From an uncultured bacterium (GTDB lineage Bacteria; Verrucomicrobiota; Kiritimatiellia; PWTM01): a DNA stretch of 36,720 nucleotides. Under the pieces are notes generated by a model. That model did no database searches. It worked only from the letters and a program-made list of their open reading frames with translations, and had not been told where the DNA came from. A program made the translations under genes and the position numbers. Positions 27,644 to 36,366 of the stretch are shown here, one piece after another (position 1 is the first letter of the stretch; each line of letters starts with the position of its first letter). Location of the stretch: positions 1 through 36,720 of the forward strand of contig CAACVY010000026.1 of NCBI GenBank assembly GCA_900661335.1. The letters are read 5' to 3'.

Positions 27644-28377
27644 GTGCGCCCCACGCGCGCCGAGCCCTGAGCCTCCATCAGCGACTCTCAAGGGGGCGGA
27701 GTTCCAGTGCAGTCCGCCACTTCGGCACCTTGCATCAAGGCGGTCGAAACCGAGGACCTACCGCGGCCATCGGTCAAACACAAATCCACATCGCCGCTGC
27801 GTTCGGCTGAACCCAGTGTCCCAGCGAACCTATCTCGTTCGGCCCAACGAGGCGTTGAACCAAACGAAACATCACGCGGGAGGTGGCTCGACCGCTGGAA
27901 CCAACGTCAATGTTGGCCCAATCGGTCTCTGTACATTTTGGCTAGCCAAGCCTGGGAGCCTCCGAGATGAACAAGAGAACACGGCCGCAGGCTTCGCTGC
28001 GGGCCACCCGCGCGCTTCGGAGGTCCCCAAACCCTTGGGAACATGGTTCGTAGGATTTTCGTGTTTGCGCTTCAGCCCAAGCCGGTACCGCCCTCCATTC
28101 TCGGAACGTGGCGATGGGCTTTCGTCGAGTCGTTCGGATCGCTGGCCTTCAACCGTCCAGTGTGCGAGCCATCCTCTCTGTCCGCCGTCCAAGGATTGGA
28201 CAACTTGGGCAGGTTTTCGTCCAAGGCTTGGAAGTATTGGCGCCGCGAGTGTCCAAACCTTGGACGCCAAGCGCGGCCAGCTGTCTATAGACGAGAGTCG
28301 CGAGGGCCGAACGACGAGAGGTTCGGCTGGTCTACGCAAACTCGGCCGAGGTGCAAGGCGGGCTTTTAGTCGCGAGA
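27644..28377. other. intergenic region between convergent genes, with phased palindromes
   Basis: A 734-base gap into which the genes on both sides read with their 3' ends. Open frames such as 28043-28369 (108 codons) run through it but show no family features and cover the palindromic repeat, so I do not call a gene. Apart from the repeat at 28188-28264 there is a weak inverted repeat CCAAC/GTTGG at 27901-27916. No clear terminator was seen. Confidence 0.55.
28188..28264. repeat. three TCCAA-N3-TTGGA palindromes with 32-base period
   Basis: Copies at 28188-28200 (centre GGA), 28220-28232 (centre GGC) and 28252-28264 (centre ACC). Each has five-base arms TCCAA/TTGGA around three bases, and start-to-start distance is exactly 32 in both steps, about three helical turns, so all three face the same side of the helix. 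Spacers differ: one contains AACTTGGGCAGG and the other ATTGGCGCCGCGAG. A fourth, degraded copy (TCCAG) may lie at 28156, again 32 bases away. Looks like a protein-binding array or a small dispersed repeat. I saw no other copy in the window. Confidence 0.75.
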
Positions 28378-31260
28378 TCAGGGACCCGGACGGTAGGTCC
28401 ATAGGTCCCAGTACCGCCGATCCAGCTCGTAGGGCGAGGGCGTCTGGTCATCGCCCACTTCCGGCGGAAGCACGCCGTACCGCCGGATTTCCCTCAGGTA
28501 CGGGGCGGGCGCACGAAAGTGAGGCATGTCGAAGCGGCCTATCCGGTTCAGCACCTCCTTGCCAGCCTCGATCATCCGCAAAATCGCTTGGTAGTCGGGG
28601 TCAGTTGTCGATGCGAACACTGGTCCACCTCCTTCCACCTTGCACAATTGCCAGCCGCCCGCGTCTCGACTCAAGGGCGCCAATAGCATGAGGGATTTTT
28701 CGGGCCGTGAAAGGTTGAAGACGATGTGACGGCTGGTAAGGAGCCGCGGGTCGGACCAGTCAGGACGCCAAAACGAGACTCCACGCTCGTCGGAAAGGGA
28801 CCTCGGTAACAATCGAGCGGGCTCGCGGTGACACGCCATGCATCGACGTTCAATGACCTCTGCAGCGGCCTTGGTCGTGGGCCAATCGTCGTCGGTCATG
28901 ACCTGCCGGTTTTCTGCGTAGCCGCCGATCATTCCGCTGCCGAGTGCCGCGTAGGTCCCGGGGTACGGCGCGCCGGTATCGATCCAATACTGGAGCGCTC
29001 GCACCTGCTCCGGCGCCGCACGCACACCGTGATGCGACCCATCCAAAAATCGGAAGATCCGGCTGGCGACGGAGCCGAGGGTCCGGGGCGGATAGTTGCT
29101 TTTGGGATCGTTGCGGCCGTCGGAGAATAGACGCGCGATCGTCAGCATGTAGTAGCTGTGGCTGTACATGGGGCCGCGATCGCCGCTCAGAATCAAGCGC
29201 GCGGCATACGGCCCGCCCTCGGACGACTGTTCGTACCCGTGGCAGCGCACGCACAAGGCGTCGAGAATCGGCTGAATGTCCCGCGGAAAATCGAACACGT
29301 CCGGCACGCCAGACACCGGCTCTACACGCGACGGAGGGCGTTGCAACGCCCGCGGCATCGGTCGGTCGGTGCGGTTCGGCGCCGCCGCGGTCCGTGGCTC
29401 ATGACAGCCCACGCAGCCAGCGACCTCGCCGGGCATGACACTGGTGAAGCTCTGCATCCGTTTCACGGGCCACCCATTGTGGTCCAATGCGACAAACGTG
29501 AATGCGCGGAGCGCAGGCAGCTCGAAGCGCGCCGAGCCATCGTCTTCGACCGGCACCGTGCCGATGATTCGTTCGAGCGTGAAGGTTCCTCCGTAGCTAA
29601 GTGGTTCCATCCCACCAGTGTAATTGATCGGCTTGGGCAGCGTCTCTAGAATCAACAACCGTGCAATCTCGCCTCGCTGCACGCCCACCATGTTGCGGCC
29701 CTCGTAGATGTCGCTCAAGATCAACTCGCCGGTCGCCCGAGCCCAGTTGACTCGATCCGGGATCTGCCGTTCGCGCGGACGGACGACCCGCGGTCTCGGC
29801 TCGTGAATCTCCGCCGCGCGGGGCTCGCCGTCGAACCTCCACAACGTGACCACGCGGCCCGACGAGTGCACCGCCACCAAGGCGCGACCGCGCGCCGCCA
29901 GTACCCACTCGGAATTGATGGCCCACGGATCGCGGAAGTCTGCCGTGCGGGTCCACCGCCGCATGCGCGTCAAGTCATCGGGCCCTGCCTTCGGATCCAG
30001 CACTTCGATGTACCCCGCATGTTCGCGCTGGCCATGTCCGGGGGAATGGATCAGAACGATCCGGTCGCTGGCGGGGATAGGCTTGGCATCAATAAACACG
30101 CCCCCGGGATGGTAGTTTCCGAAGACCACTTGCTGCGCGGTCCCGTCTGGGTTCATGGCCCAAAGGTGATGGTAGTGCACCTGGGAGCGGTCCACGTACT
30201 CCCAGCGGGTGTAGAGGACTCGGCCGTCCGGCAGAGGCCACGGGGTGTTGTCGTGTTCGATGTTGGCCGACAGCATGCGAACGTCGGAGCCATCGCGGTT
30301 ACAGCGGTGAATCGTCCCGACCTGAGTCAGCCAACAGTTCACCCAACGGCGGCACCGGCTGGAGATGAACACGATCCGATCGTCGGGCAACCAAGCCGGC
30401 TCGATATCGTCGTAGTTACCCCCGCCGTCCGTAATCTGCCGCAGGCCACTTCCATCTGCACAGATCTCGTACAAATGAAACGACGGCGTCCCACTACGCC
30501 GCCACGCGAACACAATCGACTCCCCGTCATAGTGAACGGCCGGATCGCGAATCGTTCCCTGCGGATCTTCGAGAAGCCAACGGACCGAGCCATCTAGCAC
30601 CTTCCAACAGCCAAGTCGGCCCCCGGCGCGATAACATACGCGATGCGGGCCTTCGGCATAGTAGCTGAAGTTCGCGTACCAATGCCCGTCCGGGCCCAGC
30701 TCGCGCACGGCAAACACAACTTCTTCAATGCCAGCCGCCCGCAGCGCCGCGCGGGCCTGTTCTCCCCAGCGCGACTCGCCGGCCGCCCGCATGGCAGACC
30801 ACCGCGCCGCCACCTCTGGGTCTGGAAATTCCACTTCCCAAATCGAATACAGCGGATGCGGGCCCGTGCGTTCCCCGACGATGCGGACGAATCGGCCCGT
30901 CACCGCGGGAAATTGAACCAGCTCCTCGCCGCCACGGCCGTCGCGGTTCCGCGACACGGTCCACCACTCCCGACCCGTGGCAGACACCTGGACCTGATAT
31001 TCCCGTGCATAGGCAGCCTCCCACACAATTCGAAGCGCGGACAAGCTCACGGGCTGGTCGAACTGGATCTCTAACCATTCGGGCCCAGTCGCCGGCGCGC
31101 GACTTGCCCACCGTGTCGACCGGTCCCCATCCACAGCACACTCGGGTAGGTAGTCGGAGTTGTAGACCGACGAAGCGCGGGTGGTGACGTCCGACGCCAC
31201 CGCCATGCACGAAGCGTGCACCAGTGCCAGCGTCCACCAGCAGAGCCTGCCACATGTCAC
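28378..31260 (-). CDS. secreted HzsA-like multihaem protein with discoidin domain
   Basis: A 960-residue exported protein. A signal peptide (residues 1-23) is followed by an F5/8-type C (discoidin) domain (about 25-150; CAVDGDRSTRWASRAP, YREY-like strand core). A TolB/PD40-like beta-propeller region comes next (about 220-470; DGSGLRQITDGGGNYDDIEP, DGRVLYTRWEYVDRS). After that comes a region like the hydrazine synthase alpha subunit (HzsA-related family, by memory), with three CxxCH haem sites: Cys616-His620 (CVGCH), Cys670-His674 (CVRCH) and Cys807-His811 (CMACH). Probably a periplasmic or surface redox protein; true hydrazine synthesis is not implied. The start is GTG at 31260; no better start precedes the signal peptide. 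It stands alone on this strand. Confidence 0.85.
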   Translation of the reverse strand: MTCGRLCWWTLALVHASCMAVASDVTTRASSVYNSDYLPECAVDGDRSTRWASRAPATGPEWLEIQFDQPVSLSALRIVWEAAYAREYQVQVSATGREWWTVSRNRDGRGGEELVQFPAVTGRFVRIVGERTGPHPLYSIWEVEFPDPEVAARWSAMRAAGESRWGEQARAALRAAGIEEVVFAVRELGPDGHWYANFSYYAEGPHRVCYRAGGRLGCWKVLDGSVRWLLEDPQGTIRDPAVHYDGESIVFAWRRSGTPSFHLYEICADGSGLRQITDGGGNYDDIEPAWLPDDRIVFISSRCRRWVNCWLTQVGTIHRCNRDGSDVRMLSANIEHDNTPWPLPDGRVLYTRWEYVDRSQVHYHHLWAMNPDGTAQQVVFGNYHPGGVFIDAKPIPASDRIVLIHSPGHGQREHAGYIEVLDPKAGPDDLTRMRRWTRTADFRDPWAINSEWVLAARGRALVAVHSSGRVVTLWRFDGEPRAAEIHEPRPRVVRPRERQIPDRVNWARATGELILSDIYEGRNMVGVQRGEIARLLILETLPKPINYTGGMEPLSYGGTFTLERIIGTVPVEDDGSARFELPALRAFTFVALDHNGWPVKRMQSFTSVMPGEVAGCVGCHEPRTAAAPNRTDRPMPRALQRPPSRVEPVSGVPDVFDFPRDIQPILDALCVRCHGYEQSSEGGPYAARLILSGDRGPMYSHSYYMLTIARLFSDGRNDPKSNYPPRTLGSVASRIFRFLDGSHHGVRAAPEQVRALQYWIDTGAPYPGTYAALGSGMIGGYAENRQVMTDDDWPTTKAAAEVIERRCMACHREPARLLPRSLSDERGVSFWRPDWSDPRLLTSRHIVFNLSRPEKSLMLLAPLSRDAGGWQLCKVEGGGPVFASTTDPDYQAILRMIEAGKEVLNRIGRFDMPHFRAPAPYLREIRRYGVLPPEVGDDQTPSPYELDRRYWDLWTYRPGP

Positions 31261-31489
31261 GGCGCCAATATACCCAACGAACGCTCCCGCCGGAAGTGCC
31301 TTCTCGTTGCGGGACTCAGTGAACCGCGCGCCGACCGCACCCTTCCACTGGCAATTTCCCTACTCGACGCCCCCCACCGCTCTCCAATCGTCCTCGGTTC
31401 AACTCGCGTCGAAAGGACGCGAACTTGCATTTCTCCGCGGTTTCTGGCATGACGCGGCCACGTCGAATGAACTCTCTTCGTACGCACAG
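31261..31489. promoter_or_regulatory. divergent intergenic region
   Basis: A 229-base gap between the divergent starts of the HzsA-like gene (-) and the phosphatidyltransferase (+), which must hold both promoters. I could not fix a convincing -35/-10 pair for either. The + strand frame stays open throughout but is unlike the family, so the start was placed at 31490. Confidence 0.35.
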
Positions 31490-32101
31490 ATGAACGGCCG
31501 ACCTGTATATCATCACAGCTTCGCCGCGTCGCAGGCACTTCGTTTCGCCATTCCACTGTCCTTAACCTTCCTCCGACTCCTACTAGCTCCGCTCGTCCTG
31601 TGGTGGACATGGGCAGGGGCCCCTCGTGGCGGGTATGCCGTAGTGTTGACCATAGGATTTCTCTCTGACTACTTTGACGGGGTACTCGCCCGACGACTGG
31701 GTGTAGTCCGTCCTTGGCTGCGAAGGCTGGATAGCGCGACGGACCTTGTCTTCTACCTCTGCGTGTTCGTGGCGGCTGCATCGCTCGAACCGCTCGAAGT
31801 CCGGCGAGCCGCACCTGGCATCGTGCTGCTCTTGCTGAGCGAGACCGCCTGCATCACAATCAGCCTCTGGCGGTTCGGTGTTTTCCCGGCCACTCACTGC
31901 TACAGCGCCAAGCTCTATGGCCTTGTGGTGTGGATCGTGTTGCTCGGCGTGCTTGCGTTCGGTTGGGGCGCACGAGCCATCTGGGGCCTGACTGTCATCG
32001 GTCTCGTCGCCAACCTCGAAGTGATCCTTATTCTTCTGCATTCCACCACCCCGCCCGTGGATGTTCCTTCATTCTGGACGCTTCGAACGCGGGAAAGATG
32101 A
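31490..32101 (+). CDS. CDP-alcohol phosphatidyltransferase family membrane protein
   Basis: A 203-residue inner-membrane enzyme of about five or six membrane segments that would join a CDP-linked lipid with an alcohol such as glycerol-phosphate, inositol or serine. The catalytic motif is Asp60-x2-Asp63-Gly64-x2-Ala67-Arg68-x8-x-x3-Asp81-x3-Asp85. All four metal-site aspartates are present, but the Gly expected at 77 is Leu (RPWLRRLDSATD). The ATG at 31490 (MNGRPVYHH) was chosen because the conserved first segment starts about 20 residues later; the longer open frame reaches back into the divergent gene. Substrate unknown. The change at the Gly may mean altered activity. Confidence 0.82.
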   Translation: MNGRPVYHHSFAASQALRFAIPLSLTFLRLLLAPLVLWWTWAGAPRGGYAVVLTIGFLSDYFDGVLARRLGVVRPWLRRLDSATDLVFYLCVFVAAASLEPLEVRRAAPGIVLLLLSETACITISLWRFGVFPATHCYSAKLYGLVVWIVLLGVLAFGWGARAIWGLTVIGLVANLEVILILLHSTTPPVDVPSFWTLRTRER

Positions 32102-32125
32102 AGGAATGGGAATCGAGACGGCAGA

Positions 32126-32138
32126 GCGGGGTTCCCGC
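32126..32138 (+). terminator. weak hairpin after the phosphatidyltransferase gene
   Basis: GCGGG (32126-32130) pairs with CCCGC (32134-32138) across a three-base loop, 24 bases after the stop, followed by AAACGTTTT. The U-run is short and displaced, so a rho-independent terminator is only possible. Confidence 0.25.
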
Positions 32139-32325
32139 AAACGTTTTCCGTGGCGCAGGGTGGCGGGTGCGTCGTTCAAACTTTTTTGACCGTAGCCCAG
32201 GCTGAAGTCACGAAGCTGCAGTTCTTTCCCCATCTCGGGGCTGTTGATCCGCCCCCCCTTCGATTGCGGAAGCAGGTTCGGGGGCCTACACTTGGACCCG
32301 AACTACAGCTTCGGAGGCCATGGAC

Positions 32326-34125
32326 ATGAGCGCGCGAAGATCGTGGTGGCCGTGGTGGGCGGGCGGACTTTTCTTTGCAAGTGCAGCGTCCAACGGGGCC
32401 GCGCCGCCGAATATTCTTTTGGCCATCGCGGACGACTGGTCCTGGCCGCACGCGAGCGCGTATGGATGCCGGTGGGTGCGAACGCCCGCATTCGATCAAG
32501 TGGCGGAACGAGGATGGCTGTTCGAGCGAGCTTACACGCCCAACGCCAAGTGCGCCCCCTCGCGCGCCATCCTGCTAACGGGGCGTGCGACCTGGCAGCT
32601 GGGTGCGGCTGCGAATCACGTCTGCTATTTCCCCAACGATATTCCGGTCTTCACCGAAGTCCTCGCGCAGCATGGTTGGCACGTGGGCTTCACCGGAAAG
32701 GGCTGGGCGCCGGGCAATTCGCAGGGGCGCGCATTGACTGGCCGCCCCTATTCGAAGCGAACCACCACCGCTCCCACCCGAGCCATCAGCGCGATAGATT
32801 ATGCGGCAAACTTCGAGGACTTCCTCGCAGCACGTCCGGCGAGCGCGCCCTTTTTCTTCTGGTATGGTGGTATTGAACCTCACCGGCCCTACGAATTCGG
32901 ATCCGGCATTCGCCTCGGCGGCAAAAAACTGGAAGATGTCGACGCCGTCCCACCCTATTGGCCCGACGACCCGACCGTGCGCACCGACATCTTGGACTAT
33001 GCGTTCGAGGTTGAGTACTTCGATCAGCATCTCGGCCGAATGCTCGAGATCCTTGATCGCCGCGGCGAACTGTCGAACACGGTCGTGATTGTCACATCCG
33101 ACAACGGTTGGCCGTTTCCTCGGTGCAAGGGCAACGTCTACGAGCTGGCGAACCATATGCCGTTGGCCATTCAATGGCTGGCGCGATTGCCTCAGCCCGG
33201 GCGCCGAATCCGGGAGTGGTTCACGTTCACGGATCTCGCCCCGACCGTACTAGGGTTGGCCGGGTTGGCTCCCGACCAGGTCGGTATGACCGTCCTCGCG
33301 GGCGTGGATTGGTCGCCCGCGCTGCGCGGCGAAGCACCACCCCCTGCGCGAGAGTTCATTCTGTTGGGACAGGAGCGCCACGACGTCGGCCGCCCACATG
33401 ACTGGGGCTATCCAGTGCGTGCGATTTTGGAAGGGTCCTGGTTGTACCTCTGGAACTGCGAGCCCATGCGATGGCCGGCCGGGAACCCAGAGACGGGTTA
33501 TATGAACTGCGACGGAGGGCCCACCAAAAGTCTGATTCTCAACCTCCGCCGCCAGCAGCCCGAGCCGGTCCCTGAAAGCTGGACCCTTTGCTTTGGCCGG
33601 CGCCCAGCCGAGGAGCTTTATGATGTCGTTCTTGACCCGGGATGCGCCACGAATCTCCTCCGTTCCGAACCGGACATCGCACGCGCCAGAGCTCTCCGCC
33701 AACGGCTCGAGGCTCAATTGCGCCGTGAAGGGGATCTGCGCGTTCAGGGGCGCGGACGTGAGTACGAAGGCCACCCCTATGCCAATCCCGCCCATGAGCG
33801 TTGCTATGAACGGATGGCCGCCGGGGAAAAATTGGCACGCGGGTGGATCGAGCCCACGGATGACGAGCGCGATTTCTACCGGCACGCGCCGAGGATCCGG
33901 CACTTCGAAGCCGTGCGAACGAACGATGGTGTGGAGCTCGTCTGGGATGTGTCGAACAATCCGCTGGACGCTGTCCCCACCGAGATCTTGATCGAGCCCC
34001 ACGTCGGGTACGTCGGCGAAGATGCCGGCCGCTGCACCGTTGTGGCGTCGGGACAGCGGGAATGGACGCTAACCGCACTCAACCCTGCCGGCACCAATCG
34101 TGTGCGTGCGGTACTTCGCGAGTGA
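32326..34125 (+). CDS. exported type I (formylglycine) sulfatase
   Basis: A 599-residue sulfatase that cleaves sulfate esters or sulfamates outside the cytoplasm. A signal peptide (about residues 1-26, ending SNGAAP) precedes the alkaline-phosphatase-like core. Metal residues come from NILLAIADDWSW and SDNGWP. The formylglycine signature CAPSRAILLTGR begins at Cys76 (C-x-P-S-R), so an FGly-generating enzyme is needed. The sequence near the site (NHVCYFPNDIPVFTEVLAQH) recalls the heparan N-sulfatase-like subgroup (S1_8), but the substrate is inferred. A small beta domain (from about residue 520; FEAVRTNDGVELVWDVS) follows. ATG 32326 has GGAGG at proper spacing; ATG 32320 lies too close. Near fucI, so fucose-rich sulfated glycan is a candidate. 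Confidence 0.9.
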   Translation: MSARRSWWPWWAGGLFFASAASNGAAPPNILLAIADDWSWPHASAYGCRWVRTPAFDQVAERGWLFERAYTPNAKCAPSRAILLTGRATWQLGAAANHVCYFPNDIPVFTEVLAQHGWHVGFTGKGWAPGNSQGRALTGRPYSKRTTTAPTRAISAIDYAANFEDFLAARPASAPFFFWYGGIEPHRPYEFGSGIRLGGKKLEDVDAVPPYWPDDPTVRTDILDYAFEVEYFDQHLGRMLEILDRRGELSNTVVIVTSDNGWPFPRCKGNVYELANHMPLAIQWLARLPQPGRRIREWFTFTDLAPTVLGLAGLAPDQVGMTVLAGVDWSPALRGEAPPPAREFILLGQERHDVGRPHDWGYPVRAILEGSWLYLWNCEPMRWPAGNPETGYMNCDGGPTKSLILNLRRQQPEPVPESWTLCFGRRPAEELYDVVLDPGCATNLLRSEPDIARARALRQRLEAQLRREGDLRVQGRGREYEGHPYANPAHERCYERMAAGEKLARGWIEPTDDERDFYRHAPRIRHFEAVRTNDGVELVWDVSNNPLDAVPTEILIEPHVGYVGEDAGRCTVVASGQREWTLTALNPAGTNRVRAVLRE

Positions 34126-34520
34126 CCTTAGTCCAAGCGCAAAAAACGAGCGTCCCGTCCGGCCCACGCGGTCATGAACTAATGTGCGAAAGCGACCTGC
34201 GTGACACTCCGCCCCCGGAAAGCAGAGGCGAATGCAAGCTGATGCGCACGACAGTTGGGGCGCCTACCGCCGAACCCCCGCCTCAGCGTGCCAGCGTGGA
34301 ACCTGGTTCTGCCCCTCCGCGAACCGCACAGGGAACCGCCGCGGCCACCCTGAAACGAACCCCACGCCTTCTGCCCGGCGTTCAGATGGCGTTGCAACTT
34401 TCGGGTGGTCTGCCACACTCTTGGGCAGTGGGCTGAACGCAAACTCCGCGGCCGCTGTGCCATTCACTCATTCGCGTCGACGGGCTAGCCGACAGCGATG
34501 TGGCGGCCAATCAATTCCAC
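34126..34520. other. intergenic region between convergent genes, no feature seen
   Basis: A 395-base gap between the 3' ends of the sulfatase (+) and fucI (-). Open frames on both strands lack family features. No clear terminator hairpin, tRNA or repeat was found. Confidence 0.45.
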
Positions 34521-36326
34521 TTAGCCGTATAACGGGCCAAAGTTGGCGCAGGCACGATAATCCGCGCCTTGAGGATCCATGGCGCCGAACAGTCCCCAGG
34601 CACTGGGCCGGAACAAGTCGGCGTCGTCCAAATTGTGCATCGCGACCGGAATCCGAAGCGCCGAGGCTAGCGCGACCAGATCTGCGCCGATGTGGCCATA
34701 GCTGACAGCTGCATGGTTGGCGCTCCAGTTGTTCATGACGCTATAGACATCCGAGAACGGTCCGCGTCCCGTCAACCTTGGCACGAACCAGGTCGTCGGC
34801 CAGGTTTGGTTCGTGCGGCGATTCAGAATGTTATGGACCGCCCGCGGAATCTCGACTGACCATCCTTCCGCGACTTGCAACACAGGCCCGAGTCCTTGGA
34901 CCAAGCTGACCCGGCTCATTGTCATCGGCATTCCGCCCTTCGAGAGATAGCAGGACGAGAATCCGCCCCCGCGGAAGTACTCGTAGACCGCCGGCGGCCA
35001 AGTGGTCGCTTCCAAACACCGGCGAACCTCCGCCTCGGTGATCTCCCAAAACGGTTTCATAGCCGGCTTGCCGTTCCGACGTTGTTCTCCGGTACCGTCG
35101 AGGGTGGCAGCTCCAGAATTGATCAGGTGAATGATCCCATTTTCGCACAAGCCGGTCAGCCGCCGGCCTGTCACTCGCTTCACCGCTTCCGGGCTCCAAT
35201 ACGTTCGCACATCGGCAAAAATCTGCGCAGTGTTCGTCAACAAGTAGCCGAACAGCATGGCCACGGCATTGAGACTGTCGTTTTCTGTCGCCAACACGAA
35301 CGGCGCCCGGATGCCATTCCAATCGAACGAGGAGTTCAAGATGGCTTCGGTGAAGTCGCCATTCGGGAAGTGGTCCGTCCACTGCCGCTGGCCCTGGAAC
35401 CCACCCGCAATTGCGTTGTGCCCCAGCGCTTCCTCGCCATAGCCCAGCTCGGCCAAGCGAGGGTTCCCGATCATGAGATCGCGGGCGATCATGGTCATCT
35501 TGACCACCATCTCCCACTCCCAATCCTTTCGCTTACGATCGCGCTGGGCGGACTTCGGATTGACATCTTCCCCTTCCCGGCAGTGGCGCCGGACCCACGC
35601 GATTGCGCGTTGGAACTCCTCTGGGTCGTAAATGCCTTCCTCGATGCGGCGAACCAATTCGCTCATGTCCACCGAAACCACCCGCATCCCTAGGTATCGC
35701 TCGAAGAAGGGGTGATCCACGATGGACCCCGCGATCCCCATGGACGTGCCGCCGAGGGACAAATAGGTTTTGCCGCGCATCATGGCCAGTGCGAGCCCTG
35801 CCCGAACAAAACGGAGAATCTTCTCACGCACGTCGGGCGGAATGGTCTCGTCATCCCGGTCCTGGACATCTCGGCCATAAATGCCGAACGCTGGCAGCCC
35901 CTTTTGGTTGTGTGCGGCCAACACTGCAGCCAGGTACACCGCGCCCGGGCGCTCCGTTCCGTTGAAGCCCCAGACTGCCTTGGGGATCAGCGGATCCATG
36001 TCCATGGTCTCACTGCCGTAGCACCAGCATGGAGTGACTGTGAGGGAGACTCCCACACCTTCGCGCCGAAACTTTTCCGCGCACGCCGCCGCCTCGGCCG
36101 CGCCGCCGATACAAGTGTCCGCGATGACGCACTCGACTGGATCCCCGTTCGGATACCTTAACTCGGATCGAATCAGGTCCGCGGCGCGCCGCGCCATCGC
36201 CATCACCTGACCTTCCAAGGACTCCCGAACGCCTCCACGGCGTCCGTCAATGGTTGGCCGAATCCCGACCTTGGGGAATTGACCCACCCATCGCCACGAG
36301 TTGGTTTCTGTCGGTTGTGCTGGCAT
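34521..36326 (-). CDS. fucI: L-fucose isomerase
   Basis: Interconverts L-fucose and L-fuculose (also D-arabinose and D-ribulose), the first step of fucose use in the cytoplasm; it needs Mn2+. The 601-residue length is close to the 591 of E. coli FucI. The opening [18 protein letters not shown] is typical. Catalytic and metal residues are Glu348 (ATENDS) and Asp372 ([10 protein letters not shown]), with the same 24-residue gap as E337/D361 of E. coli, and His538 ([11 protein letters not shown]), close to H528. The start at 36326 follows a G-rich ribosome site (GGGGGGAAG). It follows 40 bases behind the partial gene, so they may form one operon. No fucK or fucA is seen here. Confidence 0.96.
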   Translation of the reverse strand: MPAQPTETNSWRWVGQFPKVGIRPTIDGRRGGVRESLEGQVMAMARRAADLIRSELRYPNGDPVECVIADTCIGGAAEAAACAEKFRREGVGVSLTVTPCWCYGSETMDMDPLIPKAVWGFNGTERPGAVYLAAVLAAHNQKGLPAFGIYGRDVQDRDDETIPPDVREKILRFVRAGLALAMMRGKTYLSLGGTSMGIAGSIVDHPFFERYLGMRVVSVDMSELVRRIEEGIYDPEEFQRAIAWVRRHCREGEDVNPKSAQRDRKRKDWEWEMVVKMTMIARDLMIGNPRLAELGYGEEALGHNAIAGGFQGQRQWTDHFPNGDFTEAILNSSFDWNGIRAPFVLATENDSLNAVAMLFGYLLTNTAQIFADVRTYWSPEAVKRVTGRRLTGLCENGIIHLINSGAATLDGTGEQRRNGKPAMKPFWEITEAEVRRCLEATTWPPAVYEYFRGGGFSSCYLSKGGMPMTMSRVSLVQGLGPVLQVAEGWSVEIPRAVHNILNRRTNQTWPTTWFVPRLTGRGPFSDVYSVMNNWSANHAAVSYGHIGADLVALASALRIPVAMHNLDDADLFRPSAWGLFGAMDPQGADYRACANFGPLYG

Positions 36327-36366
36327 CGTAACTTCCCCCCTTATTCACCTGGGAACTGTGTGGCCA

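Noticed and set aside
28188-28264. CRISPR-like array of three regularly spaced repeats
   Set aside because: The repeated unit is only 13 bases, palindromic with variable centre, spacers are 19 bases, and no cas genes are near.
28043-28369. 108-codon open frame in the gap after the GH2 fusion gene
   Set aside because: It covers the palindromic repeats, has no ribosome site or family features, and its composition follows the DNA repeat.
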